Assembly (NCBI RefSeq): GCF_007829835.1
Contig: NZ_VIWP01000001.1
Span: 372,001-436,000 of the forward strand
Reading direction: 5' to 3'
Length of the DNA: 64,000 nt
Origin: Neorhizobium alkalisoli
Lineage (GTDB): Bacteria > Pseudomonadota > Alphaproteobacteria > Rhizobiales > Rhizobiaceae
In this document: positions 8,779-16,601 of the stretch, one piece after another
How the letters are laid out: every line of letters begins with the position of its first letter
Numbering within the stretch: the first letter of the stretch is position 1
Made by a program: the position numbers and the translations under genes
Notes under the pieces: model-generated
What the model saw: only the letters and a program-made list of their open reading frames with translations
Databases searched by the model: none
What the model was told of the DNA's origin: nothing

Positions 8779-9650
8779 CAGGCATTTCCTCCCGCATCCT
8801 GTCGCCGGGCGAGAAGACCATTGGAAGGATCGTAGGCCAGAATGGCGCTTCCGAGGAAAAGGACGGTAAAGCCGGCGACTACGGAAAGAGACAGCCAGTC
8901 GATCTGGCCGTAAAGCGCAAACCGGATCAGTTCGACCGCATAGGTGAACGGGTTCGCCTGGCAGATCCGGAACAGAGGCGGGCTGGATTCCTGCACGCGC
9001 CACAGCGGATAAAGCGCCGATGAGGCGAAATACATCGGAAAGATCACGAAATTCATGATCCCGGCAAAGTTTTCGAGCTGCTTGATCATCGAGGATAGAA
9101 GCATACCGAGCGAACACAACATCATGCCGGAAAGGAACAGCGCCGGCAGGACGAGGAGATAACCGATAACCGGTGGCTTCACGCCCCAGAACCAGGCGAT
9201 CGCCAAAAAGGCATAGACCTGCACGATCGAAACCGTGACGCCGGCCAGCAGCTTTGAAACCAGCAGGAACCAGCGCGGAAACGGGCTGACCAGCAGGATG
9301 CGCATATTGCCCATTTCCCGGTCATAGACCATGGAAAGCGAGGACTGCATGCCGCTGAACAGCAGGATCATGCCGCACAGGCCGGGCGCGATATAAACCT
9401 CGTAAAGCACATAGGTCTTGTAGGGCGGGATGATCGACACCCCGAGCACCTGCCGAAAACCGGCTGCGAACACAAACAGCCAGAGCAGCGGCCGCACCAG
9501 CGACGAGATGAACCGTTCTCGCTGATTGAGAAAACGCAAGCCTTCACGAGCCATGATGCCGGCCAGACAGGACAGATATTGGCCCGGGCCGAAACCGCGG
9601 CGCATGGCATCACCGCTGGCATTCAGTGGAATGGTCGATGGCACGCTCAT
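8778..9650 (-). CDS. ABC-2 type transporter permease, PQQ-dependent alcohol dehydrogenase-associated
   Basis: The protein has 290 residues and about six hydrophobic segments, with the ABC-2 signature region MVYDREMGNMRILLVSPFPRW (residues about 107-127). ABC-2 permeases usually export lipids, polysaccharides or drugs. Its start overlaps the ATPase stop (ATGA) and its stop overlaps the next start. Genes of this kind recur next to quinoprotein alcohol dehydrogenases and have family models named for PQQ-dependent alcohol dehydrogenase systems, but the substrate is not known. Confidence 0.88.
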   Translation of the reverse strand: MSVPSTIPLNASGDAMRRGFGPGQYLSCLAGIMAREGLRFLNQRERFISSLVRPLLWLFVFAAGFRQVLGVSIIPPYKTYVLYEVYIAPGLCGMILLFSGMQSSLSMVYDREMGNMRILLVSPFPRWFLLVSKLLAGVTVSIVQVYAFLAIAWFWGVKPPVIGYLLVLPALFLSGMMLCSLGMLLSSMIKQLENFAGIMNFVIFPMYFASSALYPLWRVQESSPPLFRICQANPFTYAVELIRFALYGQIDWLSLSVVAGFTVLFLGSAILAYDPSNGLLARRQDAGGNA

Positions 9651-10447
9651 CGCCTTGCCCCCACGGCCGGCAAGACCGGCGTGCCGCCACCTGATGGGAT
9701 TGGAGCAAGGCCGCTCAGGCTAGCAAATGCCTGTCTTATATCGGCGCTTCCCGTCTGGCGAACGATCGCAGCGACCGGGCCGGCTGCGAGAACCCTGCCT
9801 TTGTCTAGGATCACCACCTCGTCCTTGTCGTCCACCTCATCGATGAGATGGGTCGCCCAGAGAACGCCGATACCGTTTGCCTCTACCAGCGCCCGGATCG
9901 TTGCCAGAATGTCGGCGCGGGAGCGGATGTCGAGGCCGACGGTCGCCTCGTCCAGCAGAAGCAGCGAGGGTTCGTGCAACAAGGCGCGGACGATTTCCAC
10001 CCGCCGCATCTGCCCGCCGGAAAGGCTGCGGGCCTTGTCATGCAGGCGGTCTGCCATATCGATCTGGCCGAGCAGCGTGCGGATACGCGCCATCGCCTCC
10101 CCTCGGCCGATGCCGTGCAAGGCGGCGTGATAGGCGAGGTTCTGGCCGACACTCAGATCAAGATCCAGCGTGCGGGCCTGGAAAACGATACCGAGCCGCC
10201 GCAGCGCCTCGCCCGAGGCATGCCGGATATCGTTGCCGAAAATGCGGATCGAACCCTCTCGGGTATCGTAGAGATGGCTGACGAGCGAAAACAGCGTCGT
10301 TTTTCCCGCGCCGTTCAGGCCAAGAAGAACCGTGAAACGGCCGGGGGCGATGGTAAAGGAGACGCCGTCGAGCGCCTTCTTCTGACCATAGGAATGACTG
10401 ACCCCGGAAACATCCAGGGCCGGCGGCTCCCATTCAATCTGCACCAT
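9647..10447 (-). CDS. ABC transporter ATPase, PQQ-dependent alcohol dehydrogenase-associated
   Basis: The protein has 266 residues with Walker A GLNGAGKTT (residues about 43-51), signature LSGGQMRRVEI, Walker B LLLLDEAT followed by the H-loop ATH. The GLNGAGKTT and ATVGLD variants are typical of exporter-type ATPases (DrrA/CcmA class). It pairs with the ABC-2 permease with which it overlaps by four bases. The long C-terminal tail after residue 235 (SLSGLAPIPSGGG...) is Gly/Pro-rich and less conserved-looking. Confidence 0.9.
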   Translation of the reverse strand: MVQIEWEPPALDVSGVSHSYGQKKALDGVSFTIAPGRFTVLLGLNGAGKTTLFSLVSHLYDTREGSIRIFGNDIRHASGEALRRLGIVFQARTLDLDLSVGQNLAYHAALHGIGRGEAMARIRTLLGQIDMADRLHDKARSLSGGQMRRVEIVRALLHEPSLLLLDEATVGLDIRSRADILATIRALVEANGIGVLWATHLIDEVDDKDEVVILDKGRVLAAGPVAAIVRQTGSADIRQAFASLSGLAPIPSGGGTPVLPAVGARR

Positions 10448-10499
10448 GTCGAAACTCCTCCACGACCAGCGCCTCCCCGGTCGCCAGCCACGCCCACTG

Positions 10500-10991
10500 C
10501 TATTTGATGGTGATCGTCCCCTTCATGCCCTTGTCGGCTAGGTCCGGCACGGACCAAGTGTAGCTGCCGGGCCGCACCGCGGTGAACTGCACCTGGATCG
10601 TCCCTTCGCTGTCGAATTCCAGCCACGCCGGGGCGCCGTTCATGTGAACCTCGAGATCGTGGATGACGATCTGGTTCATCCAGACATTGCGAAAAAGATC
10701 GGTGACGAACTTGTATTCGAGGCCCGCCGCAGAGGTGATATTCCAGCGATATCCCTGGCCGGAAACGAGTTCAAAATCCTTGCGGTTGACCGCAAATGTG
10801 TCCTTTGCCGAGCCGAGGATGAGTTCCGGCACGTCCTTGCTCGCCCGCGTCACCTTTTCGGTCGCGGTCGTCACCTTTGCGGCCGGCTTGTCGTCGTCAT
10901 CATCGTCCTTCTTCTCCTGCGCAAAGCCGACAGCTAGCGGCAATAGGATGGTGGCAAGCGCTGCAAGCGCGAAAATCCGGTATTTCTGCAT
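10500..10991 (-). CDS. Secreted cupredoxin-like protein with an acidic Asp run, type-1 copper ligands apparently missing
   Basis: The protein has 163 residues from ATG 10991, which has AGGAGGAG in front of it. The signal peptide is ALAALATILLPLAVGFAQ. Directly after it comes EKKDDDDDDKPAAK, an unusual six-Asp run. The C-terminal 90 residues have a cupredoxin-like pattern ending in FTAVRPGSYTWSVPDLADKGMKGTI. In true cupredoxins this region reads roughly Y-x-C-x-x-P-x-H-x-x-x-G-M; here Ser/Val and Leu/Ala stand where Cys and His should be and only Met remains. Copper electron transfer therefore looks unlikely. The Asp run could bind Ca or a lanthanide, which is inference. Confidence 0.75.
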   Translation of the reverse strand: MQKYRIFALAALATILLPLAVGFAQEKKDDDDDDKPAAKVTTATEKVTRASKDVPELILGSAKDTFAVNRKDFELVSGQGYRWNITSAAGLEYKFVTDLFRNVWMNQIVIHDLEVHMNGAPAWLEFDSEGTIQVQFTAVRPGSYTWSVPDLADKGMKGTITIK

Positions 10992-11034
10992 CTTTTCTCC
11001 TCCTCTATCGATGCCTGAAAATCTCTGGATCAAT

Positions 11035-12012
11035 TCATTTGGGCGACACGACCACGCCCCAGGGCAGAGCCCCAACCGTCACTGACTGCACCGCCTCGTC
11101 GGAGGCGACGTCGATGAAGGTGATGTCGTTGGAAACACCGTTGGTGCTGATGATCGTCTTCTGATCCGGCGTGAAGGCGAGCTGCCAGACCCGCTGGCCG
11201 ACCAGAACGTATTTTTCTACCTTGTAGGTCGCGGTATCGACCACGGCGACGCGGTTGGCCGGACCGAGCGCCACATAGGCCTTCTTGCCATCCGCCGTGA
11301 TGCGGATACCGACCGGCTGGATGGCTTCCGAGCGCAGGCCGGGGATCGCGAACGAGATTTTCTGCTTCACCGAGCGGCTGGCATTGTCGATCACGGAAAC
11401 CGTGCCGCCGATTTCAGCGCTGACCCAGACTTCCGATCCGTCCGGCTTGAACTCGGCAAATCGCGGCCGCGCATCGACCAGCACATTGTCGGTGATCTCA
11501 TGGCTTTCAGTATCGATGAAATGCGCCATGTTCGTCGTTTCGGACGTATTGACCATGGTCTTGCCGTCAGGGCTGATGCCCATGCCTTCCGGCTCGACGC
11601 CGACCGGCACTTCTGCCAGCACATCGCCGCTTTCGATGTCGATCACGGTCACCAGATTGTCGTCCTCATTGGCGACATAAAGCGTCTTGCCATCCGGCGA
11701 GAGGACAAAAAGCTCCGGATCAGGACCGGAAGGAAGCGTGCCGACGATCTTGCGCGTCGCGGTGTCGATCACCTCGATCGTGTCGTCGTCGCTGGCGCAG
11801 AGATAGACGAATTTTCCATCATGCGAGATGGTGATGCCGCGCGGCCGCTGCCCGACCGGCATGGTTTCCAGCACTTTGCCGGTCTCGGTGTCGACGATAC
11901 TGACCGTATTGTCCTTTTCGTTGGAGACAAAAGCCGTAAAGGCCCCGGCGGAGCCGGCGGCCGTCATCGCGAAACCAAACACAAGACCGGCGAAAATCAC
12001 TCTTGCCTGCAT
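11035..12012 (-). CDS. Periplasmic YVTN-type beta-propeller protein of PQQ-dependent catabolism
   Basis: The protein has 325 residues from ATG 12012 (GGGGAGAGAC upstream). A signal peptide (VIFAGLVFGFAMTAAGSAGA) is followed by about seven repeats of the form VSIVDTETGKVLETMPVGQRPRG, IEVIDTATRKIVGTLPSG, VTVIDIESGDVLAEVPVG. This is the YVTN/NHL-like propeller found beside quinoprotein alcohol dehydrogenases. A role as a scaffold or chaperone in the periplasm is plausible but unproven. It is the second gene of the leftward cluster. The longer open frame upstream overlaps the binding-protein gene and lacks a signal peptide, so it was not used. Confidence 0.88.
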   Translation of the reverse strand: MQARVIFAGLVFGFAMTAAGSAGAFTAFVSNEKDNTVSIVDTETGKVLETMPVGQRPRGITISHDGKFVYLCASDDDTIEVIDTATRKIVGTLPSGPDPELFVLSPDGKTLYVANEDDNLVTVIDIESGDVLAEVPVGVEPEGMGISPDGKTMVNTSETTNMAHFIDTESHEITDNVLVDARPRFAEFKPDGSEVWVSAEIGGTVSVIDNASRSVKQKISFAIPGLRSEAIQPVGIRITADGKKAYVALGPANRVAVVDTATYKVEKYVLVGQRVWQLAFTPDQKTIISTNGVSNDITFIDVASDEAVQSVTVGALPWGVVVSPK

Positions 12013-12046
12013 GTCTCTCCCCTTTTCATCCATTTTTCGCATCGGC

Positions 12047-13261
12047 TCACCGCAGCACACATTTCGTCTCGGGCCGGTCAACGCCGAGCGTGTCGAGTTC
12101 CGAAAACTGATGCAAAAAACCCTCCTGCGGCGAGGTCGAGACGACCGAGCGGCCGTCACCGAGAAAGATCGGCTGCCGCAATTGCCAGTTCCAATTGCGA
12201 AAGGTCAGCTTCTGGCCCTTGAAGGCCGCGATGGAAAAATCATCCGAGCGGATGAAGCCGGCGATCTTGTCCGGATCGGCACTTTTCGTGCGGGTTGCCG
12301 CCTCGCCCAGGATGCGCACCGCCGTCCAGGCGGACATGTCCTTGGACAGCATGCGGCGCCCGGAAGCCTTGGCGAAACGGTTCTGGATCTGCGTTCCGCC
12401 CCATTGTTCGCTGGCCGGATGCCAGGCTGAAGGAATAAGGCCCGCGGAGCCGGCGACTGGCCTCGGCTGCCAGGTTCTGAACGGCACATACGTGCCGAAA
12501 ACCTCGCTTTCGTCGGCGACCAGAAGCACGTCGTGATCGGGAAGGCCTTGCGTAAAGACCGGCATCTGCCGCTGGATCTGCACGACGCCGCTATCGGTGC
12601 GTCTTGCCGTGCCGGTATCGGCAAACTCCTTCTGGGCAACGATTTCGCCGCCAAATCGCGTCGCCGCCCGGCGCAGCGCATCGGCAAACAGCCGGTCGTT
12701 TTCATGCGACCCGAAGACGAGAGCCCAGCGCCGCCATTGCTTCCAGATCAGATATTGCGCCAGCCCATCCGCCAGCATGCTGCGCGTTGGAGCCACATGA
12801 AAGACATTGGCGCGGCAATCCTCTTCGCGCAGCCGGTCATCGGTGGCGCCGACATTAAAGATCAGGATGTTTTTGGCGCGTGCCGCATCCGCCAGTGCCA
12901 GAAGCTGCGCGGCCGAGAGATCAGCCAGGATATAAGAGACACCCTTGGCCGCCATCTCGTCAAAGGCGCGCAGAATATCGGCATCCGGCTTCACCTCCGT
13001 GAGGTCGAGCGTAAAGGCCTGGCCGAGAAAGGCGCCGGTCGTATTGTTATCGGAAATCGCGACTTTCGCGCCGGCAATGCCCTCGTCGCGCGGTGCGACG
13101 TCCAAAACCGACAGCGCCAGCTGTGGTTCATAGGCTCTCAGATAACCGAGCTTGACGGTCTGGACCGGCTGGCCCTTGGCGGCAGTCTCCGCCGCTGCCG
13201 CACCGACAAGATCAAGAGCTGCGACACAAACGAAAAGAAATGAAAATACAAAATAACGCAC
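12047..13261 (-). CDS. Periplasmic type-1 binding protein of the PQQ-dependent alcohol dehydrogenase ABC system
   Basis: The protein has 404 residues using GTG 13261 (GGAGGG upstream); an upstream GTG at 13291 is also open but would bury the signal peptide (YFVFSFLFVCVAALDLVGAAAA). The mature chain has the leucine-binding-protein fold: VKLGYLRAYEPQ, then FNVGATDDRLRE, ALVFGSHENDRLF and VLLVADESEVFGTYVPF. It matches the substrate-binding component known to sit with the ABC-2 exporter and propeller genes. A binding protein paired with an exporter-like permease is unusual, so it may act as a sensor or adaptor instead of a capture protein. First gene of the cluster, divergent from pqqA. Confidence 0.85.
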   Translation of the reverse strand: MRYFVFSFLFVCVAALDLVGAAAAETAAKGQPVQTVKLGYLRAYEPQLALSVLDVAPRDEGIAGAKVAISDNNTTGAFLGQAFTLDLTEVKPDADILRAFDEMAAKGVSYILADLSAAQLLALADAARAKNILIFNVGATDDRLREEDCRANVFHVAPTRSMLADGLAQYLIWKQWRRWALVFGSHENDRLFADALRRAATRFGGEIVAQKEFADTGTARRTDSGVVQIQRQMPVFTQGLPDHDVLLVADESEVFGTYVPFRTWQPRPVAGSAGLIPSAWHPASEQWGGTQIQNRFAKASGRRMLSKDMSAWTAVRILGEAATRTKSADPDKIAGFIRSDDFSIAAFKGQKLTFRNWNWQLRQPIFLGDGRSVVSTSPQEGFLHQFSELDTLGVDRPETKCVLR

Positions 13262-13488
13262 CGGAAACCCGCCCTCCAATGGACGTCGCACGGACAGTCC
13301 AGCGAAAGCCGGATCCGTACAATTTCATTCGGTGCCGATTGCAGACTAGCGGATACAACTCGGATTTCAAACAAAAATCCCGCAATTGGCGAGATTTTCG
13401 CGCGATGGTAGTCTTTCCTTGGCTCTCGCCTATTTTGGAGTATGATGATGCCCGGCCGAGGAGGCCATATTTGTGGAAGGAGGAAACG

Positions 13489-13584
13489 ATGAAAAAGACC
13501 TGGAAGAAGCCGGCGATGTGCACCGTCGCCGTTGGAATGGAAATGTCACGCTACTTTCCTGCCCAGCTGCCTTCTAAGAAATAA
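13489..13584 (+). CDS. pqqA: PQQ precursor peptide PqqA
   Basis: The peptide has 31 residues with the invariant E-x3-Y pair (E18, Y22) in GMEMSRYFPAQ. These two side chains are cross-linked by PqqE and become the PQQ skeleton. The start is fixed by GGAAGGAGGAAACG in front of ATG 13489. The N-terminal MKKTWKKP is also classic for PqqA. It is the first gene of the rightward pqq operon, whose promoter is shared with the divergent ABC cluster (13262-13488). Confidence 0.96.
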   Translation: MKKTWKKPAMCTVAVGMEMSRYFPAQLPSKK

Positions 13585-13675
13585 CTAGTCCTGCCGTCCT
13601 GTCCGGCATCGACCGGATGGGGCGGTTCCAAGGCCCGCGAAGGGTCTTGCAGTTGCTCGACAAGAGGAGGTGTCG

Positions 13676-13819
13676 ATGCATCTGGATGGGATGCGGATGG
13701 CGGCCGGTACAGGGTCCGGCCAGATCACTCATGTTGTCGTCTTTTATGTTGCGACCAGACGGATGCTGGCGGATGGAGAACTGTTGCCTGGCGCCAGCAT
13801 CGTGGGGCGAAGCGCATGA
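13676..13819 (+). CDS. 47-codon ORF occupying the place of pqqB-pqqC; possible deletion remnant
   Basis: A strong ribosome site (AAGAGGAGGTGTCG) precedes ATG 13676, and the stop overlaps the pqqD start as ATGA, so the frame is wired into the operon. The peptide begins MHLDGMRMAAGTGSGQ and ends GASIVGRSA. It has no PqqB (metallo-beta-lactamase) or PqqC (helical oxidase) motif. As I recall, rhizobial PqqB proteins can start MHL, so the first codons and ribosome site may be the old pqqB start, with the rest a scar after loss of pqqB and pqqC. It could instead be a new small peptide. No signal peptide. Confidence 0.5.
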   Translation: MHLDGMRMAAGTGSGQITHVVVFYVATRRMLADGELLPGASIVGRSA

Positions 13820-14112
13820 GGCCGCAACGCGCCCGCATCATCGTATTGCCGGCCTCCATGCCGGTTCTGAAATCCCATGCCCGGTTGCAATTCGATCCGG
13901 TCCGCGGCGCATGGGCACTACTCTCACCGGAAAAGGTTTTCTGGCCCGATGAGGTGAGCCTCGACATATTGAAGCTTTGTGACGGCACGCGGCCGGTAGC
14001 CGCGATCATTCGCCTGCTCGCCGAACAATATGACGCGCCGGAAGAGGATATCGGCGCCGATGTGGAAACCTTTCTGCAGGAATGGGCCGATCGATTTCTG
14101 GTGGCATTATGA
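13816..14112 (+). CDS. pqqD: PQQ biosynthesis peptide chaperone PqqD
   Basis: The protein has 98 residues with the PqqD fold: an N-terminal beta segment (LQFDPVRGAWALLSPEKVFWPDEVSLDILKLCDGTRPV) and a helical C-terminus (IIRLLAEQY...DVETFLQEWADRFLVAL). PqqD binds PqqA and presents it to PqqE. It overlaps the preceding 47-codon ORF and pqqE by four bases each. The sequence is intact with no sign of decay, which argues that the operon is still under selection. Confidence 0.93.
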   Translation: MRPQRARIIVLPASMPVLKSHARLQFDPVRGAWALLSPEKVFWPDEVSLDILKLCDGTRPVAAIIRLLAEQYDAPEEDIGADVETFLQEWADRFLVAL

Positions 14113-15233
14113 GCGAAGCAATTCTTCCGCCGATCGGCATGCTGGCCGAGCTGACCCATCGATGTCCGCTGCAATGTGTCTATTGCTCCAATCCGGTCGA
14201 GCTGTTGAAGGCCAACCGGGAAATGTCGACAGACGCCTGGATCGCGCTGTTCGAAGAAGCGGCGGATCTTGGCGTGCTGCAGATCCATCTTTCCGGTGGC
14301 GAGCCGACGTTGCGGCCGGATCTCGAAAAGCTGATCGCCACCCTTTCGCGGCGCGGCGTTTATACCAACCTGATCACTGCTGGCGTCGGTATCGCCGAAG
14401 GCCGGATCGAGGCCATGGCGGCTGCCGGGCTGGACCATGTGCAGTTGAGCTTTCAGGGCGCCTTTGCGCCGACCACGGAAAAGATCGGCAATAACCGCGG
14501 CGCCCACGAGAAAAAGATCGAAACGGCGCGGCGGGTGCGGGCGGCGGGTCTGCCGCTCACCATCAATGCACCGATCCATCGGCATAACATGCAAGAAGTG
14601 CCCGACTTCATCGAACTCGCGTTGGAGCTTGACGCTGAACGGCTGGAAATCGCCAATGTGCAATATGCCGGCTGGGCGCTTCTCAACCGCAATTCACTGA
14701 TGCCGGACCGCGAGGCGGTGGAGCGCGAGGTGGAGATCGTCCGTCAGGCGCAGAAGGATCTGCACGGCATTCTCGCCGTCGATTTCGTCACGCCGGATTA
14801 CTTCGCCATCTATCCCAAACCCTGCATGGGCGGCTGGGCACGCGATGCCTTCATGGTGGCGCCGGACGGCACGGTCCTGCCCTGCCATGCCGCGGGTACG
14901 ATACCGAACCTCACATTCGAGCGCTTTGGCGACAAAAGCCTCACGGAAATCTGGCTCGATTCGCCCGCCTTCAACGCTTTTCGCGGTACGGACTGGATGG
15001 CCGAACCCTGCCGCAGCTGCGAACGCAAGGAGATCGACTGGGGCGGCTGCCGTTGTCAGGCGATGGCGATTGCGGGAAGCGCCGCGGCGACCGACCCCGC
15101 CTGCATCAAATCTCCGCTGCATGCGCAGATGGCGGCGCTGATCGACGAGGCCATGGCCTCCGACAAGGATGTGTTTCGTTATCGCCGGATCAGCACGCCG
15201 CAGCCGGCTGGCACACTGGAACCGGCTTCGTAA
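14109..15233 (+). CDS. pqqE: PqqA peptide cyclase, radical SAM enzyme PqqE
   Basis: The protein has 374 residues from ATG 14109 (ATGA overlap with pqqD; an in-frame ATG at 14082 lies inside pqqD). The SAM-cluster motif is C19-x3-C23-x2-C26 (HRCPLQCVYC), followed by the GGEP motif (LSGGEPTLRPD). The C-terminal SPASM cysteines are visible (CMGGWARD, VLPCHAA, CRSCERKEIDWGGCRCQA, DPACIKS). The enzyme forms the Glu-Tyr carbon-carbon bond in PqqA. It is full length and converges on dctD with only seven bases between the stops. Confidence 0.95.
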   Translation: MSEAILPPIGMLAELTHRCPLQCVYCSNPVELLKANREMSTDAWIALFEEAADLGVLQIHLSGGEPTLRPDLEKLIATLSRRGVYTNLITAGVGIAEGRIEAMAAAGLDHVQLSFQGAFAPTTEKIGNNRGAHEKKIETARRVRAAGLPLTINAPIHRHNMQEVPDFIELALELDAERLEIANVQYAGWALLNRNSLMPDREAVEREVEIVRQAQKDLHGILAVDFVTPDYFAIYPKPCMGGWARDAFMVAPDGTVLPCHAAGTIPNLTFERFGDKSLTEIWLDSPAFNAFRGTDWMAEPCRSCERKEIDWGGCRCQAMAIAGSAAATDPACIKSPLHAQMAALIDEAMASDKDVFRYRRISTPQPAGTLEPAS

Positions 15234-15240
15234 CGCGACA

Positions 15241-16599
15241 TCATTTGATATCCCGTTCCTTTGCAGAAAACTCGCTTCTGACGATGCCGTGGCGCTGCAG
15301 CTTGTCGTAAAAGGTCTTGCGCGGAATACCGAGCGCCGTGATCGTCTGCTGCACATCGCCGTCGAAGGAACTCAGCGTCTCGCGGATGATTTCGGCCTCG
15401 ATGCGGCCGAGCCTGTCCGGCAGAGAACCGGCCTCGCTTGTAGCCGTGGTCTGATTGCCGCCTGATCCGACAGGCGCCAGCCCCAGAACAGAGCGTTCGG
15501 CAAAATGCGAAAGCTCGCGGACATTACCGGGCCAGTCATGCTCACGCATGTATTTCGCAATGGCCGGAGTGATCTCGGGCGCCTCGCGGCTAAAACGGCG
15601 GGCGGCGCGTTCGGCAAAGTAGTTGAAGAGCAACGGTACGTCGTCCCGCCGTTCACGCAGAGGCGGAATGGCAAGGGTCACGACGTTGAGACGGTAATAA
15701 AGATCCTCGCGAAACGTCCGGCGCTGCTCCGTGCTGCCGAGATCCACCTTGGAGGCCGCCACGACACGCAGATCGACGGGGCGAACCTCGTTCGTGCCGA
15801 GCGGCGTCACCTCGCGCATTTCCAGCACACGCAGCATCTGGACCTGTGTCGAAAGCGGCATGCTTTCGATCTCATCAAGGAAAAGCGTGCCGCCGCTTGC
15901 ATGTTCGATGCGGCCGATGCGCTTCTTTTGGGCGCCGGTAAAGGCGCCGGGTTCGTGGCCGAAAAGCTCGCTTTCGATCACCTGTTCCGGCAGGGCGCCG
16001 CAATTCAGCGCCACAAAGTTGCGTTTCGAACGACGGCTCCAGTCATGCAGAAGGCTGGCGACGACTTCCTTGCCGGTGCCGGTTTCGCCGGTGATCAGGA
16101 CGTCCACATCCGTATCGGCAATCTGCCGCAACGTATGCCGCAGCCGCTCCATCACGGCCGTCTGGCCGAGCAATGGCAGGCCCTGTTCCGCGTCGCGCGA
16201 GGCCTGCCTGAGCTGCCGGTTATCGATCACCAGCCGGCGTTTTTCGGCGGCGCGGTGGACGCACTGGACGAGAAGATCGGTCGGGAAAGGCTTTGTGATA
16301 AAGTCATAGACGCCATCCTTGATCGCCTTGACGGCCATCGGAATATCACCGTGGCCGGTCATCAGGATCACCGGCAATTCGCCGTCCATCTGCTTGATAC
16401 GCTGGAACATCTGCAGGCCGTCGAGGCCGGGCATGCGGATATCGGACACGACCACGCCGCCGAAATCCTCGGAAAGTTCGGTAAGAGCGGCTGTCGCGCT
16501 GGTGAAGGTCGTGACGTCGAAATCCGCAAGCGCCAGCGTCTGCGTCGTCGCGCGCAAAAGATCCTGATCGTCGTCGATGAGAAAGACGGGTACGCCCAT
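15241..16599 (-). CDS. dctD: C4-dicarboxylate sigma-54 response regulator DctD
   Basis: The protein has 452 residues: receiver domain with phospho-acceptor D53 (SDIRMPG), AAA+ domain with Walker A GETGTGKE (171-178) and the sigma-54 contact loop GAFTGA (218-223), and a C-terminal Fis-type helix-turn-helix ([25 protein letters not shown]). It activates dctA through sigma-54 RNA polymerase when phosphorylated by DctB. It starts two bases after the dctB stop, so the pair is one operon. Repeated upstream sites in the dctA control region are its likely binding sites. Confidence 0.93.
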   Translation of the reverse strand: MGVPVFLIDDDQDLLRATTQTLALADFDVTTFTSATAALTELSEDFGGVVVSDIRMPGLDGLQMFQRIKQMDGELPVILMTGHGDIPMAVKAIKDGVYDFITKPFPTDLLVQCVHRAAEKRRLVIDNRQLRQASRDAEQGLPLLGQTAVMERLRHTLRQIADTDVDVLITGETGTGKEVVASLLHDWSRRSKRNFVALNCGALPEQVIESELFGHEPGAFTGAQKKRIGRIEHASGGTLFLDEIESMPLSTQVQMLRVLEMREVTPLGTNEVRPVDLRVVAASKVDLGSTEQRRTFREDLYYRLNVVTLAIPPLRERRDDVPLLFNYFAERAARRFSREAPEITPAIAKYMREHDWPGNVRELSHFAERSVLGLAPVGSGGNQTTATSEAGSLPDRLGRIEAEIIRETLSSFDGDVQQTITALGIPRKTFYDKLQRHGIVRSEFSAKERDIK

Positions 16600-16601
16600 G
16601 T

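Noticed and set aside
8779..9117. Upstream extension of the 8158-8778 gene
   Set aside because: It lies wholly inside the permease gene; ATG 8778 gives a signal peptide and a stop-start overlap.
12013..12159. Upstream extension of the beta-propeller gene
   Set aside because: Overlaps the binding-protein gene and would hide the signal peptide; ATG 12012 has a proper ribosome site.
13617..13952. A 111-codon plus frame across the pqqA-pqqD gap as a PqqB or PqqC remnant
   Set aside because: Its start lacks a ribosome site, it runs out of frame through pqqD, and it has no PqqB HxHxDH or PqqC features.
13725..14663. A 312-codon minus-strand frame opposite pqqD and pqqE
   Set aside because: Covers two clear pqq genes and has low-complexity, His/Arg-rich translation; it does not explain the missing pqqB or pqqC.
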